The notes under the pieces were generated by a model that was not told the DNA's origin, ran no database searches, and was given only the letters and a program-made list of their open reading frames with translations. From contig NC_089044.1 in NCBI RefSeq assembly GCF_034140825.1, positions 23,242,001-23,306,000 on the forward strand: a stretch of DNA of 64,000 bases. The letters are read 5' to 3'. Of the stretch, positions 59,032 to 64,000 are shown in pieces (position 1 is the stretch's first letter; each line of letters starts with the position of its first letter). Both the position numbers and the translations under genes were made by a program. This DNA is from Oryza sativa Japonica Group (taxonomy: Eukaryota > Streptophyta > Magnoliopsida > Poales > Poaceae).

Positions 59032-62000
59032 GTCACGCCCCGAACTAGTCTCGACTGGAACTAGCCCGTGACGCTCCAAATTAACCTGTTAATCGATACC
59101 AGTCCCAGGAAACAGTGCTGGTATCACAGGAAGACAGAATATCACAGCAACAGAGGTCTCTTTATTATAGAGTAGGAGTACAGTCATGTTGGGCTGCGGA
59201 CAGATCCCGAGCTCACAACTGCATTACAAAAGGAAAGCGAAAGCCAGGACTAGGACCAAACATCACAGGCGCGACTTGGGAACTAGGCCGAAACCCTAAA
59301 ACTCATCGTAGCCGGCTTGCTCCTGGAAGAACTCCTCATCAGCCGGATCCGCTTCATCTTCTTCAGCAACTGGGGGGGAAATTATTTATATAGAGCAAGG
59401 GTGAGTACGAGAGTACTCAGCAAGCCAGGGGAAATAAGTGTTTAATGCAGGCTTCAAGGAGAGGCTGGTGTTTTTGCAATTTATTTTATTTGAACTCTTT
59501 TCTGAAACAACTAAGTGAGTGCTTCTCAAACGACACGGATGAGACAGTGCGTCTCGTCCGGTCAGAGTATGTGCAATGTATCAGTCTTTAGATTTTGAAA
59601 CAAGGTTGGCACCCGGCTAACAGCTTTTCAACGGCCACCCGGGCCAACAACTTTTCAAACGGCCACCCGGGCCAACAACTTTTCAAACGGCCACCCGGGC
59701 CTAGCTGATCCCATCAGCTACAGATTTTTCAAACATGGAACCCTTTTCCACAACAGCAATTTCACAAGCAGTAGTCAAACAAAACTACGCTAGGAATCAC
59801 CTCACATCCGCCCATGACCGTGGGCACGGCTGTTCGAACAGTTTGTTACCCTCTGCAGAGGGGGTACACTTTACCCACACGACATTACTAACCCGGATCA
59901 CCCAGCCCGTGGGGATCAGCCACGTCGGGAGACCTCCAAGCTTTCATGACAAGGCATTTCCAAAGCCGACACAGGTTTACCATATGCCGACGAGAGGGGT
60001 CCCAGACCAACAACAGGTTAGGTCCCAGACCATACTGTGCCAGGAAGCCCAGGGGTCCTCCCCGACACCACCCCGGCGAATTCACATGTCTCTCGGCATC
60101 AAGGCTCCCCTGATAAGCTAGTTACTCAGCTAGGGGTGTCCCATTCCACCCATGTGGTCGTACTTGTCTTATGTTTAGATGAAATTCCAAGGAAACGGTC
60201 CTTAAGTGCAAGAGCGGGAAACCGTACACCCGGTACGTTCCCTGGTCCGCGGTTTTGGAAATTCATTTAGTTCGCAAGCACCGACCCAGGTGTCGGGTTT
60301 TCCAAGTCTCTTGTAAAACCCAAGTTTTACCCAAGTTGTTTTTCAGATTTTAAGTTTGAAGGCGTCCGTCGATACTCGCACTGGGTACACGAATATCGAG
60401 ACGCAACTAGATGGTTGCAAGGGGGCATGGTATCACAATTAACAAAGGAAGGATCAAATGCAACAAATTAGGTAGATCTGCCAATCTGCCTTGCAGACGG
60501 GACAACAGATTAAGTGCGGTCCTATCAATGCATAATATTTTTTAAGCAACATAATTAAATTTCAAATATAGGCTCAAGATGTTCAAAGGTGGCTTGCCTT
60601 GCTCGAGATCTGGAGCTTGATCCTCGAAATCCTCGCACTGCGGGTCTTCGGGCTCCGAAACTACACGCGAAACGGGACAACTCAACAAACGGCGAAAATA
60701 AAGCCCTATTAATGACCTCTAAGCGTGCCATTAGATAGATCTCGAGATTTGAGGAATTTTGGAAGTTGAACGGAGTCAAACGGACTTACGGTTGGGAAGA
60801 TATTGAATTTCTAAGATTATTGGATTTTTGGTCTAAAGGAAAAGGATTTAATTAAATCTTTTTTTTGGAAAAGAAAAGAAAAGAAAAGAAAAGAAAGGAG
60901 GGAGGGAAAATAGACTTTTCTCGGGCGGCTAGGGCGTGGCCCGAGAGAGAGTGCGGCTCGGCCGAGCTTAACGGGCCGGCCGGCCCAAGGTGGCCCAGAG
61001 CGGCCCAAGACGCGCGCGCGGGAGGGAGGAGAGAGCGAGCCGGTGGACCGGGCTCACCACGCGCGGTCCCGGGTGGGACCATCTTGTCAGCGGCTCGGCT
61101 CACCGTGCGGAGGGAGCACGTGGCGCGGCGCTAGGGTGGGGGAGGGACGCGGTGCACGCGCGCGGTTCACGGTGGACGCGGATGCGGCGGGCCCACGCGC
61201 AGCCTCACGGCTCGCGGTGGAACGCGCGCATGGGGAGGGACTGACCGGGGTCGGCTCGACCCGGTCTAGGCTGAGCTGGCGCCGACGTGGCGCCTACGTG
61301 GCTGCCACGCGGGCCGGCGGGAGGTAGACGACGACGCCGGCCGGAACGGACGGCGGTCGACAGCGGCGAGCGACGGAGCAAACCACGGCGATACAAGCAA
61401 AAGCGAGCACACCGGGTGGTTGCACGTGACGAGGGGAGACGAGCCAACGGCTCGGATTCGCCGGAGGGAGCTTGACGGCGGCGAATCGCGGCGGCGGCAA
61501 CCGGCGGCGGGAAAAGGGGAAAACGGCGACGAGGTCACGAGGGGCCAATTCCCGACGGCGAGAGCATCCACGCGGCTACGGGAATCCGTTGCTAGCGTCG
61601 GATTGGGCGGAACTACGCCGAGCGAGGCCGGCGACGAGCGGGTGCCACGGAGCTCGGGCGGCGACGGCGGCGAGCACACGGCGAGCGACGACAACGGTCG
61701 GGGCGGCGCCGGCTAGCTACGGGGAGGCTACTCGTGCTACCACCGAAAGCTAAGGGGGAGAGATGGAGCGAGGAGGAAGAACGGAGGGAGGCACTACTGT
61801 GCGGCGGGGCGCAGTGACGAGAGGCCGACGGCGCGGGAGTAATCTCTCCGGCCTCGGGCCGGGGAAGAGGAAGGAGAGGGCGCGCCCGGAGTCCCCTTCC
61901 GCGTCCTTGCTCGTGCCGGCTCCTCCGACACGCGCAACGACGAACGGCGACGACGAACAGAGCACGGGGACGGCGGCAATGGCGCGGAGGCGAATGGGAG

Positions 62001-62487
62001 AGGAAGGGAAAGGGAGGCTGGGGTTTATAGGATGGCAATGTCGGTTTGGGAACCGGCTTAGGGCGGTCAAAGCGCGAGCTAGCGCTCGGCGCTCACGTCC
62101 AAATCGGCGACAGGGCGGAGGGAGGAGGATGACGCCGGCGGGAGGAAAAAGGAGAAAAAGAGGGAGAGAAAAGGGAGCTCGTCCCTTGCCTCTTTGGGAA
62201 AAGGAGGAGGGGAGCGGGGGCGTTGCGGCAGAGGGAGGAGGGCTCTGCCTCCGTCCCTTGGCGGCTTGCGCGCGGAGAGGCGGGGCCGAGGCGATGACGA
62301 CGGCAATGACGGCGGGACGGTTTGGAGCGGCGCGACGACACGAGCGACAGGCGCTGACGACGGCGGCGACCAGGCGGTCGGCCACCACGGCACGCGCGCG
62401 CGCGGGAAACAACGGGCGACGCGGTGGATTGAGCGGCGCAGCTCGGGCACGCGCGCTGGCTGCGGGGCCGAGCGGCTGCGCGGCAGG
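59032..62487 (-). mobile_element. LTR-element remnant, probably long terminal repeat sequence
   Basis: On the minus strand the block has a TATA-like CCTATAAACC near 62030, an AATAAAG near 59165 and the end GGGCGTGACA at 59032, the layout of a long LTR of a Ty3/gypsy-like element. No gag or pol is seen. A 30 bp unit with CGGCCACCCGGGCC repeats three times at about 59630-59702. It looks broken and fairly old; family and boundaries are inferred. Confidence 0.4.
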
Positions 62488-64000
62488 TGTCACGCCCTGA
62501 AGTTTCCCCCTCTCCTTGCTTTAAAAATTGGCTAAATAAATCGTCCGAAGAAATTATCTTAATTAACCTAGAGCTAATTCCCTAATTAATAAATGCAATT
62601 AATAATTGAATTCGGCGTGGTGGAATTTTTCTTGAGTTCCCCATGCTCCAATGCATTAACAAGATTTTAGTGGAATTTTCAGAGCCTTGGAAATAATTTT
62701 AACCAATTAAAAATGAGCAAGCGCAATATTTTAATCCCAGGAAAATCCTTTTTCTCTTTTTCTTTTCTTTTCCCTCCTTTTTCTTTGTTGGGCCGTCGGC
62801 CCATCCCTCTCCCGCGGCCCCTCCTCCTTGTGGGCCGGCCCAAGCCGCCCCTCCCTCCTCTCTCGGGACGCCGACAGGTGGGCCCCACCTGTCGGTCGTC
62901 TCCCACCTCCGGCCGCTGGAGCCGAAGCTCCAACCGCTGCCGCCGAAACCGCCGCGCCGCCGTCTTCTTCGCTCCTCCCGCGTCCACGTCGCGCCTCCAC
63001 TCCGCGCCCGCACCTCGCGCCCACGTCGCCGCCCTCTCCCCGCATCTCCCGCGCGCGCGCGCCCGCAAGTGGTGGGGGATTTGAAATCCCCCAACACCCT
63101 CTCTCTCTCTCCTCCACCTCTCCACGTTGCCGGCCAAATAGGGGCCATCCCCGGCCGTTTCCGCCCCTCCCTCGCCCATAAAAACCCTCCCCTGAGTCCC
63201 CTCCCTCGTTTCCCCCATTTGCCGTCCTCTCCCACGCCCCCTACCGCGCCCACGCCGTCACACCCGAGCTCCGCCGCTTGCCGCCGCCTTCGGCCGCGAG
63301 CCGCCGCCGCTAGAGTCACCGCCGCGCCAAACCGCCGCCGCCGTTAGCTTCGCCGCCGCAAGAGCTTTCCCGGCCGCCGCCTCGCGTCGCCGGAATCCCA
63401 CCGGAGCACCTCTCCCCTCGCGAGCCGGTGAGTTTTTCCCTCCCCTCCATCTCCGGCCGGCAATTCAAGCCGCCGTGGTCGTCGTCTCCTCTCCTAACGC
63501 CTCTCCATCTTCTCCTAGGGTGTCGCCGCCGCCCGTCCGTGCCTCCGCGTCGCCGGTCATCGCCGCCGTCTTCATCCTTCGCGCCGGCCGCCGTGCTCAC
63601 AGTGAGGAGCTCCTCTCCTCCCTCCTTCCCTCTATCCCGCACGCGTTGCCGCTCCCTGCGCTCGCCATCGCCTTCGTCCGCCGCCGCCGGTCTGTGCGCC
63701 GTCTGCCGCCGCCTCCCGCGCCGTCGCTTGCCGTTGCCGGCGTTCGCGCGCCGCCGCCGGTCATCGCCGGTGACCGCGCGTGTCACCACCGGCCGCCATG
63801 GCTGCCGGTCGGCTTTGAAGCCGAGCCGTGCCTAGCCGCTTTCCCCGCGCCGTCCGATCGCCTTTGAGGCCGATCCGGACCGTCGGTCCCGTGGACCGGC
63901 GGTGGACCACCCGCGTGGTCCCGGTCCACGGTGGACCGGCCACCTTGTGCCGCTGACCCATGGGGCCCGCTTGCCGGCGCCTCTCTCTCCCCTCTCTTGA
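62488..64000 (+). mobile_element. second LTR-like sequence, running off the right edge
   Basis: Starts TGTCACGCCCTGAAG, the same first ten bases as 59032, then an AT-rich and a CCGCCG-rich part with a TATA-like CCCATAAAAACCC at about 63176. Probably the start of another LTR element; whether it is whole cannot be judged because the window ends. Confidence 0.35.

Noticed and set aside
61763-62500. A 245-codon open frame on + and an overlapping 247-codon frame on -
   Set aside because: Both are Arg/Pro/Ala/Gly-rich by-products of high GC content within LTR-like sequence, with no domain.
62679-63890. Several frames over 120 codons on both strands
   Set aside because: GC-rich frames in the LTR-like block at the right edge; none has a recognisable domain.

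Overview
The window reads as nuclear DNA of a grass and is most like rice. Its genes have GC-rich first exons and GT-AG introns. It is dense in small inverted-repeat transposons of the kinds common in rice: CTCCCTCCGT-type with TA duplications, Tourist-like with TAA/TTA duplications, Mutator-like with 9-10 bp duplications and hAT-like with 8 bp duplications. There are no database results behind this; every gene model was spliced by eye.

Left part (1-23.1 kb). The left edge holds the 5' end of a broken CC-NBS-LRR resistance gene on the minus strand, split by a small hAT-like element just after its start codon. Then come five ordinary housekeeping genes: a HAD sugar-phosphate phosphatase (SGPP type, +, 5 exons), a probable plastid membrane protein with a CX2C-X13-CX2C zinc site (+, 4 exons), PIG-P of the GPI-anchor transferase (-, 3 exons), translation factor eIF3b (-, 11 exons, 719 aa) and a Golgi PMT-type putative methyltransferase (+, 6 coding exons, 605 aa).

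Right part (23.5-58.9 kb). This is the unusual region: a tandem array of at least eight copies (P1-P8, all +) plus relics of one small secreted-peptide gene. Each complete copy has exon 1 coding a nearly constant signal peptide, a phase-1 intron, and a short exon 2 coding a divergent mature peptide. Five of the seven complete types end in a Tyr-rich stretch and a single CX5C pair (P1, P2, P3, P4, P6, P8; six genes), resembling the C-terminal end of RALF peptides without their N-terminal half; P7 has lost its cysteines and P5 has lost exon 2. The copies share a promoter block (TTGAC...TAAACGATAGCGAACTGCA, then CTATAAATTCTG) and a more distal block (GTCGGTCAAGCC...). The last part of the PMT 3' flank is duplicated on the far side of P1, which suggests how the array began. 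The copies have since been filled with transposons: a LINE and a MITE in promoters, an apparently intact autonomous hAT inside the P4 intron, and two adjacent Pack-MULEs carrying a P450 piece and a CDK-like kinase piece between P5 and P6.

Right edge (59-64 kb). GC-rich repeat sequence with TGTCACGCCC ends that looks like long terminal repeats of old LTR elements; no host gene is recognised there.
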